Assembly: GCA_016748015.1 (NCBI GenBank)
Contig: JAAOMT010000518.1
Coordinates: 121,478-185,477, forward strand
DNA: 64,000 nt
From: Geosiphon pyriformis
Taxonomy: Eukaryota > Glomeromycota > Glomeromycetes > Archaeosporales > Geosiphonaceae
Direction: 5' to 3'
Of this stretch, positions 22,626-33,253 are shown piece by piece. A model generated the notes under the pieces. The model searched no databases. It saw only the letters and a list, made by a program, of their open reading frames with translations, and had not been told where the DNA came from. Position numbers and translations under genes: made by a program. Every line of letters begins with the position of its first letter. Positions within the stretch are counted from its first letter, which is position 1.

Positions 22626-23992
22626 ATATATCTAAACTGTTCTTGTTTAACTATAAGACTGTTGTTGGTTTTAATATTGCTATTATAAAGAAATTTACTA
22701 AGAGTTCTGGCTCTGGTCTTACTAATAAAGATGTTTTTTTTAAGAAAAAAAAAGAAAATGCTTTGAAAAATGATTTTGTTAATAGAAAACACTTTGCCAA
22801 AAAAGTAGTTAAGTGTTCTTGAGGGTTTAAAGTTAATAATATTATTAAGTCTAATAGTGTTAATATAAAAAAAAAATTTTGGGTAAAGAAAACTAATATA
22901 AATTATAGCAAAAAAATGTTTTAAAAAAGAAAAATATAAACTAAATACCAAAAAAACCTAGATTAGTAATTAAAAAAGCTTTAAGTATGTTTTAAAAAAA
23001 GATCAACTTTCTGAATAATAATTATAACAATAATATTTTTTTGGATTTTCTTATTATTTTTTCTTTTTCTTTTAAAAATTTGATCTTAGTAGCTGTTAAA
23101 AAATTCTTTACATTAAATATTAATTTAGATATTATAATAAAAAACTCATCTTAGGAAAAGTTAAAAGTGATAAAAAAGTTGTTTTCTGAAATTAATGATT
23201 TTGAAAAAAAAATTATTTTTTTAAAATTTGCTAAGATTATCTAAGTGTTATTTACTTCTGAATTAAGTTTGATACAAGTGACTAAAAAAACTAAAACTGT
23301 AAATATTTTGGTAAATACTGATTTCAAAAGTTGGCTGTATACTTAAATTGAATTGTAATTATTAAGAAAATTCTAGTAAAAACATATATAGAAATTGTAT
23401 ATATTGTATTATATAAATTTAAAACAATTAAGTCAATTAACATGTAACTAGTAAAGCTATAACAGAAAGCAGTTATAAAATTTAAACAATTAGATTATAC
23501 TAATTTGGCTACAATAAAATAATTTATTTTGATTGAAAAAAATATTGTATGGATTACTAAAGTTAACAAAAATAAAAAAACATAAAATGCTAAAAACAAT
23601 AATAGGGCACTGCTTTATACTTTTTTTATAAAAACAAATATACATAATCTTTAATACTTTTTGAAGTCTATTAATAAAAAAACTTGTATTATAGATCAAA
23701 ATTTAATTATATATGTCAAAGCCAAATGTGTTATAGTGTATTTTAAATTAAAGTTTGTATTAAATACTGTTTTTAAACCAATATTAATATTAAAGAATAC
23801 TAATTTGTATTAATTTTCTCTAAATTTAGCCAAATATGCCAAATATGAAAAATTAAGTCATATATTATACTATTAATAGAAAAACTTTTTTTGGTAATTT
23901 GTCTTGTAAGATTTTTTTAAAAGTAGATAAAAGCAGGCTAATAACTATTTATGTCAAATAATCAACTTTTATTATTTATTTAGTGTTTTTGG

Positions 23993-24859
23993 TGTTACGG
24001 TTTAAGAATTTAGCAAAAAAAATTATAAAAATAATATAAACTATTCAATCATAATATAGCACAGTAATAATCTTAGAAAGGTAATGATTAACATAGTAGC
24101 AAACACCATCTTGCGATAGTGGCAAGCACCAGTTCACAATAGCAGCCAACACCAACTGGTGATAGCAGCAAGCACCAGGTTGAAATATCAAAAAGAAAGT
24201 ATTTTCTCGTAGAACTACAAACATGTATATATACAGTAGTTTTAATATTGGGAAAGAATCAATCAAGTAATAAAAATCATAACTTATCAAGCAACAGATC
24301 CAATTTTATCCAACAAACCCTACTTTAAATCATACTTTCAAATTAAATATCCCAAGAAACCTTTAAAAATCAAAAAGAAATGAAAAAGAATATTTAAAAC
24401 AGAACTATCACAACCCAAAGTATTAAGAAACTTACTTGTATTATTTATTGAATGAAACTATCATTCATCAACTAAATCCCTTGGAAGAATAATCCTTGAT
24501 CAAGATTATTCACGTTGCTACTAATTGATAAAAGCTTTATTGTGAGAATTAGAAAAGCGCTAAAGACCATTAACATTCTGTGTTTCTAGATTAGAGAAAC
24601 ACATCAGGCAATTGCAAGGATAGCCTCAGAGAAGACCCCAAACAGTGGGTAGATTTCAGTTCAGCCTCTAAGAAGGAGTACATAAACACACACAACAATC
24701 AAGAATTAAAGAATAACTTACATTGCAACAGTAAAAAGAAAGCCTTCAGTGTAACAGTGACATTATCACACAAATAGAATTAAGGAACTCACCAAAGACT
24801 GATTGCAATTAAAGCAGGATATCAGCAATTAAATATAACAAGAAAACCATCCCATAACA
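23993..24859 (+). repeat. 5' LTR of element 1
   Basis: 867 bp, starting TGTTACGG and ending CCCATAACA. It contains a short repeated motif built on GCAAGCACCA/GCAGCCAACACCA near 24,100-24,180. A minus-strand ORF at 24,045-24,290 occurs in both LTRs and is judged a by-product of sequence identity. Confidence 0.9.
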
Positions 24860-24877
24860 TTTGGTGAACCCTACGAG
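24860..24877 (+). other. Candidate primer-binding site of element 1
   Basis: TTTGGTGAACCCTACGAG directly follows the 5' LTR. TGG at 24,862 is the expected complement of a tRNA CCA end. The tRNA was not identified. Element 2 shares only TTTGGTG here. Confidence 0.55.
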
Positions 24878-24941
24878 GAAAGAAAATCAAAAAGGAAATA
24901 ATAATTAGCAATAATTCATTGCTAAAAAGGAAAAGACAAAA

Positions 24942-26118
24942 GTGGCGACAAAAACCTCTAATCTTACTGTTCTTGAATTCTGCCGTGCTATTTACACACA
25001 AAATCAAAGTGATCTTAGATTACCAGAAGGGTGTTGTCCAGCAGAATCTGCTCTCACTTATTATATCAACGCCAGAATAAATTATCATATAGGAAAGGAA
25101 GAAGAACCACACGATGCAAAACTTAGATTGTATAGAGAATTATCACAATACACTACAAAAGAAGTAGCAGTAATAGCCGCAACTATTGTCAAAATCCATC
25201 GAGAAATTGAGCAATACGCCAACGAAAATTTTCCAATATCTACAGGAAACACTAGGGAACGTGCCAACAAAACCAAAGAAAATTTAGAAACTAATCAGGA
25301 AAGTAACCAGATGTGTATAAGAGACAGCCGACTCGTGGTATCAAAGCCTGGAAACAAAACCCACGAGCTTCGCCGAATTTAAAAATGCACTCCTGGAGTA
25401 TTTTAGCGACCCAAATGCCGTAATCCAACTACAGAACGAATTCAATACTATCAAGCAAAATACTGGTGAAACTGTCACCCAATACCTTGCTCGATTCAAT
25501 CAAATTCGCCGTCAGATTGAAGCAATTGAACAAGGATACTACACTGATCCTCAGGTTTTAAATCAGTTTATTAGAGGATTAAAAAGCAGCATTTTAGGAA
25601 GAGTACACCCTGCCCACCCTAATTCCTTACCAGAAGCCGTTACACTCGCCAGAGCCCTTGAATCGGCTGAGAAAAAAGCTAACCATAGTCAAATGGTTAA
25701 CATGGTAATGGAGGAAAATAAGACAGAAACATTAGAGAAAAGAGTAACGCGATTAGGGGAGGAACTCTCTAAGAAAATAGAAAGTTACCTCATCCCGGAT
25801 CCGAGAAAAAATACATACCAACCACCTCAAAGACGCAGCCAGGAAGTCAGCAACAGTCGAAATAATCGCTCGTCACGCCAGGAATTCAGAACAGAAACAC
25901 GCACCTGCCATTTTTGCAAACGCATAGGACATTTGATTAGTCAATGTCGAATGCAAATGATGCAGGAAGCATGCGAAAATAATTACTATGCACCACTCCA
26001 AATGCCCAGAAACCAGTACACGCCAATACCACGCCAATATCTCACCACATATCAAAATCAAGGAGCTTACCAGCAACAGCCCATGATAGCCAACCCGAAT
26101 TGGCATCCCGAGGCCTGA
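24942..26118 (+). CDS. gag: Gag of element 1, disrupted by an adapter sequence
   Basis: Nucleocapsid/capsid protein of the Ty3 element. The N-terminal part (24,942-25,308) reads LEFCRAIYTQNQSDLRLPEG and a helical segment ending NLETNQESNQ. A 19-bp sequencing adapter follows. After it the frame changes and the capsid resumes with DSWYQSLETKPTSFAEFKN, VTQYLARFNQIRRQIEAIEQ and LNQFIRGLKSSILGRV. The zinc knuckle CHFCKRIGHLISQC (CX2CX4HX4C) is near 25,909. Compared with gag of element 2, a capsid piece of several dozen residues is missing at the adapter. No ATG was found at the start. A TGA at 26,116 separates it from the protease in the same frame, probably a former TGG. Confidence 0.8.
25309..25327. 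other. Tn5 mosaic-end (Nextera) adapter embedded in the assembly
   Basis: AGATGTGTATAAGAGACAG is exactly the 19-bp Tn5 mosaic end used in transposase-based sequencing libraries. It sits at the point where gag loses sequence and changes frame. This marks a chimeric or untrimmed read in the assembly, not biology. Confidence 0.95.
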
Positions 26119-26127
26119 AATCAGCCC

Positions 26128-27198
26128 ATGTGGAACCAGAACGCGTTGGTCCAGAGGAATCCAAACCGCGCCGGAACCAATCAGCAAACCAATCCAAACT
26201 ACCAAAATTATCAACAAACTTACCTTAATATACCAGAAAACCTGATCATCGGAAACAATGACGGTAGAAACATAAACAGAACCAAGAATTCCTCCAAATT
26301 GAGCCAGACAATACCACCAGCAGTTGCCACCGAAGATAGCAGCCTCGCAGCTATTTTTCCTTTTGAATTAGAGGAAAACGAGGCTATGTTCAGTGGAGCA
26401 GCATTGGACGAAAAACGCCCAATTACTGCTATGTATACGGAAGCCACTGTAAACAATACCCCAATCAAACTTATCTTAGACAGCGGATCCGCTGGAAGCA
26501 TCATAACGCTTCAACTAATAAACCAACTGGGTTTCAAAGTTGATCATGCCACGATGTCCCAAATCATAACAGCCGATAGAAGTACAAAGCTGCCTTATGG
26601 CGAAATTGACTCATTCCCTTTCGAAATTAACAGCATAGTAATACCTACAAAAGTATTAGTAATGGACACTACACAATATCAAGCGTTAGTAGGGAATGAC
26701 TGGCTAACAAAAGCCAACGCCACCTTAGACTGGACCACCCAAGAGCTTCTGATCAATTATAATGGCCACCAGGCCAAAATTCCAGCCACCTGTGGCCACT
26801 TCCAAAAACCCAGCGCCAACCAAAGACCTACCTTTGAATTTGAGGAAAATCCAGCACTACCAGCCATTGAAACCTATCAGCTCTCTTGGGCTGATGACCA
26901 AAAAACAGGACTACCAGCCGTACCAACGTGGACCAGCGAAGAAAAATCCGAATGGAACCAGGTAAGTTCACAAAGAAACCACCAGCGACGCAGACCAAAG
27001 CTAGAATGCTCGGTTTGCAAGAAGAAACTCTCGTCTATGACTGCATGCAGCGCACCAGATGAAGACCCAAGAAACTCCACCCACTACTATTGTAACCGTT
27101 GTAACAAAGAAAAATACGGTTACTCAGAAAGACACGGAAAATGGGACGAGAAACCGTGCCTCGCTTGTGGAGAACCGTTATCAAGAGGGTGCGACTAG
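26128..27198 (+). CDS. Aspartic protease and cysteine-rich region of element 1
   Basis: Protease of the retropepsin type that would cleave the polyprotein: LILDSGSAGSIIT (DSG active-site triad, about 26,470-26,508) with the later VGNDWL segment near 26,691. The C-terminal third, 26,930-27,198, is a separate cysteine-rich module with CSVCKKK, YYCNRCNKE, CLACGE and GCD, suggestive of zinc ribbons. It lies in the same frame as gag before it and the dUTPase region after it. The stop at 27,196 is a TAG that faces Trp in element 2 (CNWIDI), so it was probably TGG. Confidence 0.8.
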   Translation: MWNQNALVQRNPNRAGTNQQTNPNYQNYQQTYLNIPENLIIGNNDGRNINRTKNSSKLSQTIPPAVATEDSSLAAIFPFELEENEAMFSGAALDEKRPITAMYTEATVNNTPIKLILDSGSAGSIITLQLINQLGFKVDHATMSQIITADRSTKLPYGEIDSFPFEINSIVIPTKVLVMDTTQYQALVGNDWLTKANATLDWTTQELLINYNGHQAKIPATCGHFQKPSANQRPTFEFEENPALPAIETYQLSWADDQKTGLPAVPTWTSEEKSEWNQVSSQRNHQRRRPKLECSVCKKKLSSMTACSAPDEDPRNSTHYYCNRCNKEKYGYSERHGKWDEKPCLACGEPLSRGCD

Positions 27199-27222
27199 AA
27201 CGACTTACCAGGCAGAGGAGAA

Positions 27223-28544
27223 ATGTGTGACACAACTTGCCAATACATGATCCTCATCTGTGACTGGGTAAGAGGAGGAACGCCGTTCGAAGCAGCGTTC
27301 AACAGAGCGTTAAAAAGACTACAGCACTACTCACACGATGAGGACAAGTTGTACAACACCGCACAAGCCAAAGTAAGAGGAGGAACCGCCGAAGAAATAC
27401 AACGTTGGAAAGAGTCAGCCGAAGTAGCCGACGAAGTCGCCAACTACAACATGTTTGACCCAGTGGACGAATTCCAGGACTACTACCAACAACTATGCCC
27501 CACTCGACAAGAGCAAGAACAATACCTCGCCCAAATCAACACTTACCTCTGCGAAAACTGTCTCATCCCATGCCAAAGTCAGTGCTATGAAGAGTGTCAA
27601 GACGAAAGGGACTTAGAAAGAAAAATGGAAATTGAGAATCAGCAGTCTCAAAATCAATTAATAAATCAACAAGACTCACCTGACGGTCCCGAGTCAGAAA
27701 AATTTGTAGCCTATACTGACCTAGAACAGGTGACTGACATCCGATACTTCGACAACGGGCACTTAGGAATAATACCCGAAAGAGCCCATCCAACCGACGC
27801 CGAATTCGATCTATGTTATTCGGAAGACCAATCCACAACGTTACCACCCAGGAGCATCACCAAAATTGACCTAAAAATAGCGGTTGAAATTCCGCCAGGA
27901 ATAATGGTTCAAATGGCGTCGCGATCAAGCTTCGCGAAAAAAGAAATAAGCGTTTAAGGAGGAGTAATTGACTCCGGATACACTGGAAATTTGATGGTTT
28001 TGCTACAGAACAATTCAGAAAAGCCTTATACTATTGAATCTAAGGAAAAGATTGCACAAGCAATTTTCCTACCATTGGTAAAAATTGGGAAATTTGTGCC
28101 AGTGGAAAATCGTGAGGAATTGTCACAAACAACGAGAGGAACTTTTGGTTTCGGATCGACAAGAAAAAGAATTGAAGCGAATTTCACTGAAACAATAGAG
28201 GAAAAAGGCGAAGTAATTAAAAATGAGCGGTCCATCACGCTCCTACCATATGGAAAATCAGAAATAAGAATAAAAAGGACAATTAAAGAAAAAGACCTAA
28301 TAATTGAGCCCTACTCAGAAACTTGCCAACAGTTTCTTATAGGACTTACTAACCTTTTTATTCCAGCTGATAAAGCTCAATAGATAAAAATTCCTATTGC
28401 AAACACCACAGAAGAACCTGTCTACATTTCGGAAGACACCATCATTGGATACCTCGGAACGGAGCTAGAAAACACGTCAACACCACAAGAAATTCTAAAT
28501 TTCCCAGAAATCGCCCTCTACTGTGAACTCACTTCAACAAATTA
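27223..28544 (+). CDS. Cysteine/helical region and dUTPase of element 1, with two internal stops
   Basis: The first part (27,223-27,640) continues the cysteine-rich module (CDTTCQYMILICDW; CENCLIPCQSQC). The second part is a trimeric dUTPase, which would hydrolyse dUTP and limit uracil in cDNA. Its motifs are 1 AEFDL (27,799), 2 ASRSSFA (27,916), 3 GGVIDSGYTGNLMVLLQN (27,958-28,011), 4 KIAQAIFLPL (about 28,048) and 5 RGTFGFGST (about 28,129-28,155). An in-frame TAA at 27,955 falls between motifs 2 and 3, and a TAG at 28,381 falls in the C-terminal beta-rich tail. Frame and similarity to element 2 continue past both, so the copy is inactivated. RT should follow but does not. Confidence 0.85.
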
Positions 28545-28637
28545 ATAACACAGTATTGAACCACTATAGTAACTTAGAATTTAATGAAGAAATTAACTTC
28601 AATTTTGACGGAGCTCAATCTTGAAAGGAGAGGATAA
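28545..28637 (+). other. 3' internal end and polypurine tract of element 1
   Basis: GAAAGGAGAGGATAA at 28,623-28,637 directly precedes the 3' LTR and serves as plus-strand primer. GACGGAGCTCAATCTTGAA just upstream resembles the end of ORF3 in element 2 (GATGGAGCTCAGTCTTGAA), so the missing pol/ORF3 segment was lost internally. Confidence 0.75.
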
Positions 28638-29504
28638 TATTATGGTTTAAGAATTTAGCAAAAAGAATCATAAAAATAATACAAACTATTCAATCATAAT
28701 ATAGCACAGTAATAATCTTAGAAAGGTAATGATTAACATAGTAGCAAACACCATCTCGCGATAGTGGCAAGCACCAGTTCACAATAGCAGCCAACACCAA
28801 CTGGTGATAGCAGCAAGCACCAGGTTGAAATATCAAAAAGAAAGTATTTTTTCGTAGAACTACAAACATGTATATATACAGTAGTTTTAATATTGGGAAA
28901 AAATCAATCAAGTAATAAAAATCATAACTTATCAAGCAACAGATCCAATTTTATCCAACAAACCCCACTTTAAATCATACTTTCAAATTAAATATCCCAA
29001 GAAAAAAAAAAAAATCAAAAAGAAATGAAAAAGAATATTTAAAACAGAACTATCACAACCCAAAGTATTAAGAAACTTACTTGTATTATTTATTGAATGA
29101 AACTATCATTCATCAACTGAATCCCTTGGAAGAATAATCCTTGATCAAGATTATTCATGTTGTTACTAATTGATAAAAGCTTTATTGTGAAAATTAGAAA
29201 AGCGCTAAAGACCATTAACATTCTGTGTTTCTAGATTAGAGAAACACATCAGGCAATTGCAAGAATAGCCTCAGAAAAGACCCCAAACAGTGGGTAGATT
29301 TCAGTTCAGCCTCTGAGAAGGAGTACATAAACACACACAACAATCAAGAATTAAAGAATAACTTACATCGCAACAGTAAAAAGAAAGCCTTCAATGTAAC
29401 AGTGACATTATCACACAAATAGAATTGAGGAACTCACGAAAGACTGATTGCAATTAAAGCGGGATATCAGCAATTAAATATAACAAGAAAACTATCCCGT
29501 AACA
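28638..29504 (+). repeat. 3' LTR of element 1
   Basis: 867 bp, starting TATTATGG (TGTTACGG with G-to-A and C-to-T changes) and ending CCCGTAACA. It differs from the 5' LTR by scattered substitutions, most of them transitions. Confidence 0.9.
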
Positions 29505-32500
29505 TTGGTAATGTATTTTAAACAAAAATTGTTGGTGGCTTTTTATTTTTCTCTCTTTATAAACAAAATAATTCATCAAAAGTTGACTTTTTCTCAAAAA
29601 TAAAGTCTTTTTTATTGGTTATATTAGACATTAATAATAAATTTACAGTTATTAAACACAGTTTTACAGATCTTACAAAACAAATTAATAAGTTGGCAAA
29701 AAGATTGAAAACACTTAGATTAATAGTTTTCCAGTTATGTCTTGAATGTCAATTATTGGTAATCTTTTTATTGCAGAATTAAAAGATGAATATAGTAATA
29801 AGTAAGAGTTTAGATACAGTTACTAGCAACAAAACTATAACAAAAAAAAGTTTTCTTTTATTTCAAGACATTATTAGTTTAGAAGCAAGCATAAACAATT
29901 TGTTTAATATAATTATAAATCTGTTAACCAAAATAGAGAATATTGGTTTGAATTTAGGCACTTTTTTCTATTAATAATTAATTTAGTTTAAAAAATTTCT
30001 ATATGTAATATTTGAGATATCAATGTTTCTATTAAGCAAAAGAATATTGTTTGTTGACATATAGATTTGAATAACATAATTTTTATTATTATGATAATAA
30101 AATTAAGATTTAATATTAGATTATAAATTATGAATAAGTTTAATTAGATACAAATTTTTACATTTGGTTTAGATAAAAGTTTTTTTAATATTAAAGTGGC
30201 TATTATTATAAACAGTTTTTGGCTTAACATGTTTTAAAAATAAAAAAAATTTCTGGTTGAATTATTTCTATTCAATTTTTGTTTAAAGGAAAATTTTCAA
30301 TTACAATCTTTAGTTTGTATACTGGTTTTTTTGCTGAGATTAAATTTAGTTAAACATCAAAGATTAATTTTTTTATTGTTAAAATAGTTAATTTCAACTT
30401 TTTTATAGTTTTGAGTAGAGATTTTAATAAAGATAAATCAAAAAAAAGTGCAAGTTTTAAGTTTTGCTTAAATTTAGGTTTAGTTAATTTTTTTAGTGAC
30501 TACTTATTAATTAAAACTTCTATGTAAAACAATTTTAAAGATATTAAAAAAATTATTGATTATATTTTTGTGGATAAAAATTTGTTATCTGTAGTTGTTA
30601 GTTATAGAGTTTATCTTGTGGTTGAATTTTTTAATGCTAATTACAAAGTGGTTTTGGTTTTGGTTGGTCTAAAAGATTTTTTAAATATTTATTTAAACAA
30701 TATATGCAAACAAGCTAACAAAAATTATTGAAAGTTTAAGATAAAAAAGCAAATAATTTCAAATAAACATGTTTTAAAAAGTGCTCTTTAATTAATTATT
30801 TATTAAGGTTAGGTGAATTTATAAATACTAAAAGTCTTAATAATTTAAATGTTATGTAAAAAGTATTAAAAGAAATAATAGTGAATTTAACCAATAAAAT
30901 GTTTTCTAAACATTAGTTTAATAAAGTTGATTGTTTAAAAAACAAGCAATTTTTAAAGTTTTTCAAATTAAAACTATTGGTTTTTAAGATTGTTAAGAAA
31001 TTGAGTTTGAGTAATAAGTTTAAATTTGATTATTTTACTAAAACTTGGTTGTTTATTAATAGTATTAAGACTTTAAAAATTTGTAAAATGGTTTAAAATA
31101 GCATAAAAATAATGAATATTATTAAGCATTTATTAATAATCAAAAAAAATTATAGAAAGTTCAAGTACTATAAATTTAAAACTGCTAAAAATATATTTAT
31201 TAAAAAAATAATAGAAAAGCATATAAAAAATTTTTGTTTTAACAAAAAGTATATAATAAAAAAATTTTTGAAATTTTTTTTTTGTAAAATAGTTTTTGAT
31301 TATTTAGTAATAAAAAAAAAGTTAATTCTAAAGCTAAGTAAAATAAAACTTGAAGTTGACAAAATTATGAAAAATTAGACAAAAAAGCAGATTGTGTCTT
31401 TAAAGTTATCTAATCTGTAGTTTTATTAATATGTATTCTTAAAATATATAAATAATACTGCTTTTTTAAATATAATAAAAGATTTTAGCATAAATAAGTT
31501 GGTTTTAATAATTAAAAATCTGCTTAATAGTAAAGCTACTAATCTGTTTAATATATTTAATGAACTTTAGAATTATTATAATAATATAATGATAAGATAT
31601 CTATTGGTTCTAATGAACTTTTATTTGGTTTTTAGTAATATTCCAATTGTCTTAAAAAGGGCATAAGTTTCAATGATCTTTAAGTCTTATAAATAATATG
31701 ATATTTTAACAAAAATTTGTTTATTGTACTAATTGAAATTGCTAAAAAAATCTTGTTCAAGATTTTTTTAAATCAGATTTTAATAACTTATAGCAAATTT
31801 GGTGTTCTTTAAAATAATAATTTCTCGGTTTTAAAAAGCATTTTAACTCAGTTTTCTGTGTTTATTATTGGTTTAATAATTAAAAATGTTCTAAAAAAAA
31901 CAGAAAGCTTTAATTAATATTACAAGATATATATAAAACATATAATTTGATTGAATATTATTATTTAAAAACTAGCTTACAGCATATTAAAATATATGAC
32001 CAGTTTATTGAATTTTTTGGCAATATACATAAAAAAAAATAAACAAAGTAATAACTGATTTTAGACTTTTAAAAAATTATAAAATACATAACAAACTAGA
32101 TTAAAATAAAATTTTTTCATCTTTTTTGTGAAAAATATTTTATGATTCTTTTTGTGTAAGGTTAAAAAACATAAATATTTATATAAATACCAAATTGATA
32201 TTAAGTTTATGATTAAGACTGGTAAAATAAAGAATATAAAAGAAAAAATATTGTTTTTTGCAGTAAATGTTTTGTTAATAACATAATTTAAATTAAGAAT
32301 AGTTAAGCTACTATGCAATATATTTTGGATATAATTAGCAAATTTTTTAAAATTAATAATATTTTGATCAATAATAAAAAAACAATCGCTATTCTTATTA
32401 ATTAGAATATAAAAATAGCATCTTTAAAGATTAGTAGTGTTACCCAAGTAGAAAAACCAAAAAGCTATAGAAAAACGTAACAAAGAAATGTGACAAGAAA

Positions 32501-32539
32501 AATGTGGTACAACTCAAGGTAACACAGAACAAATGAAAG

Positions 32540-32679
32540 CAATAGCTAGCTATAACAAGCATTAGCTAGCAATAACAAGCAATAGCTAGCAATAACAAGC
32601 AATAGCTAGTAATAACAAGTATTAGCTAGCAATAACAAACAATAGCTAGCAATAATGAACAATAGCTAGCAATAGTGAA
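32540..32679. repeat. 20-bp minisatellite, 7 units
   Basis: Seven tandem units of about CAATAGCTAGCAATAACAAG, each holding the palindrome GCTAGC or a variant. The last units drift (AATGAA, AGTGAA). Part of the array reappears after the gap at 32,929-33,024. Confidence 0.9.
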
Positions 32680-33253
32680 ACAATTGAAAGCAATCTTATA
32701 AAACCAAAAAAATGTATAAAAGCAAGTAGTTGTAAAAGTTTTTTAGTTAGTTAGTAATCAATTTTACTTTGTATTATACTTATTATATATCCATAAGTCC
32801 AAAATACAATAATTATCAAAAACAAAATCTAATTTACCAATTCATGTTCTCCAATCTTACAGATTTTAATTGAAATTAAAATCAGTATTTCCTATCTTTG
32901 TTCCAGGANNNNNNNNNNNNNNNNNNNNAGCTAGCAATAACAAGCAATAGCTAGTAATAACAAGTATTAGCTAGCAATAACAAACAATAGCTAGCAATAA
33001 TGAACAATAGCTAGCAATAGTGAAACAATTGAAAGCAATCTTATAAAACCAAAAAAATGTATAAAAGCAAGTAGTTGTAAAAGTTTTTTAGTTAGTTAGT
33101 AATCAATTTTACTTTGTATTATACTTATTATATATCCATAAGTCCAAAATACAATAATTATCAAAAACAAAATCTAATTTACCAATTCATGTTCTCCAAT
33201 CTTACAGATTTTAATTGAAATTAAAATCAGTATTTCCTATCTTTGTTCCAGGA
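32584..33253. other. Scaffold gap with duplicated flanks
   Basis: A run of 20 N at 32,909-32,928. The 325 bp before it (32,584-32,908) and the 325 bp after it (32,929-33,253) appear identical by eye. This is the signature of two contigs that overlap but were not merged. Confidence 0.9.

Larger units (their letters stand above)
23993..29504 (+). mobile_element. Ty3-type LTR retrotransposon, element 1 (lacks pol RT-IN)
   Basis: A complete insertion with two LTRs of equal length (867 bp) and high identity, ends TGTTACGG..CCGTAACA, a primer-binding-like site, a polypurine tract and a 4-bp target duplication TTGG (23,989-23,992 and 29,505-29,508). The inside encodes gag, an aspartic protease, a cysteine-rich domain and a dUTPase in essentially one frame with a few stops. 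Reverse transcriptase, RNase H and integrase are absent, so it would depend on a partner such as the element 2 family. It is inserted in ORF1 of LINE copy A; removing it and one TTGG restores the LINE alignment. Confidence 0.9.

Noticed and set aside
22547-22951. Minus-strand ORF of 134 codons
   Set aside because: Phe/Ile/Asn/Lys-rich chance frame antisense to the LTR remnant and decayed LINE ORF1 region.
24045-24290. Minus-strand ORF of 81 codons, repeated at 28,690-28,935
   Set aside because: It lies inside the two LTRs of element 1, antisense to the element, and recurs only because the LTRs are copies of each other. The sequence is not protein-like.
32540-32679. CRISPR-like array
   Set aside because: The 20-bp units are head-to-tail with no unique spacers; it is a minisatellite in a eukaryotic genome.
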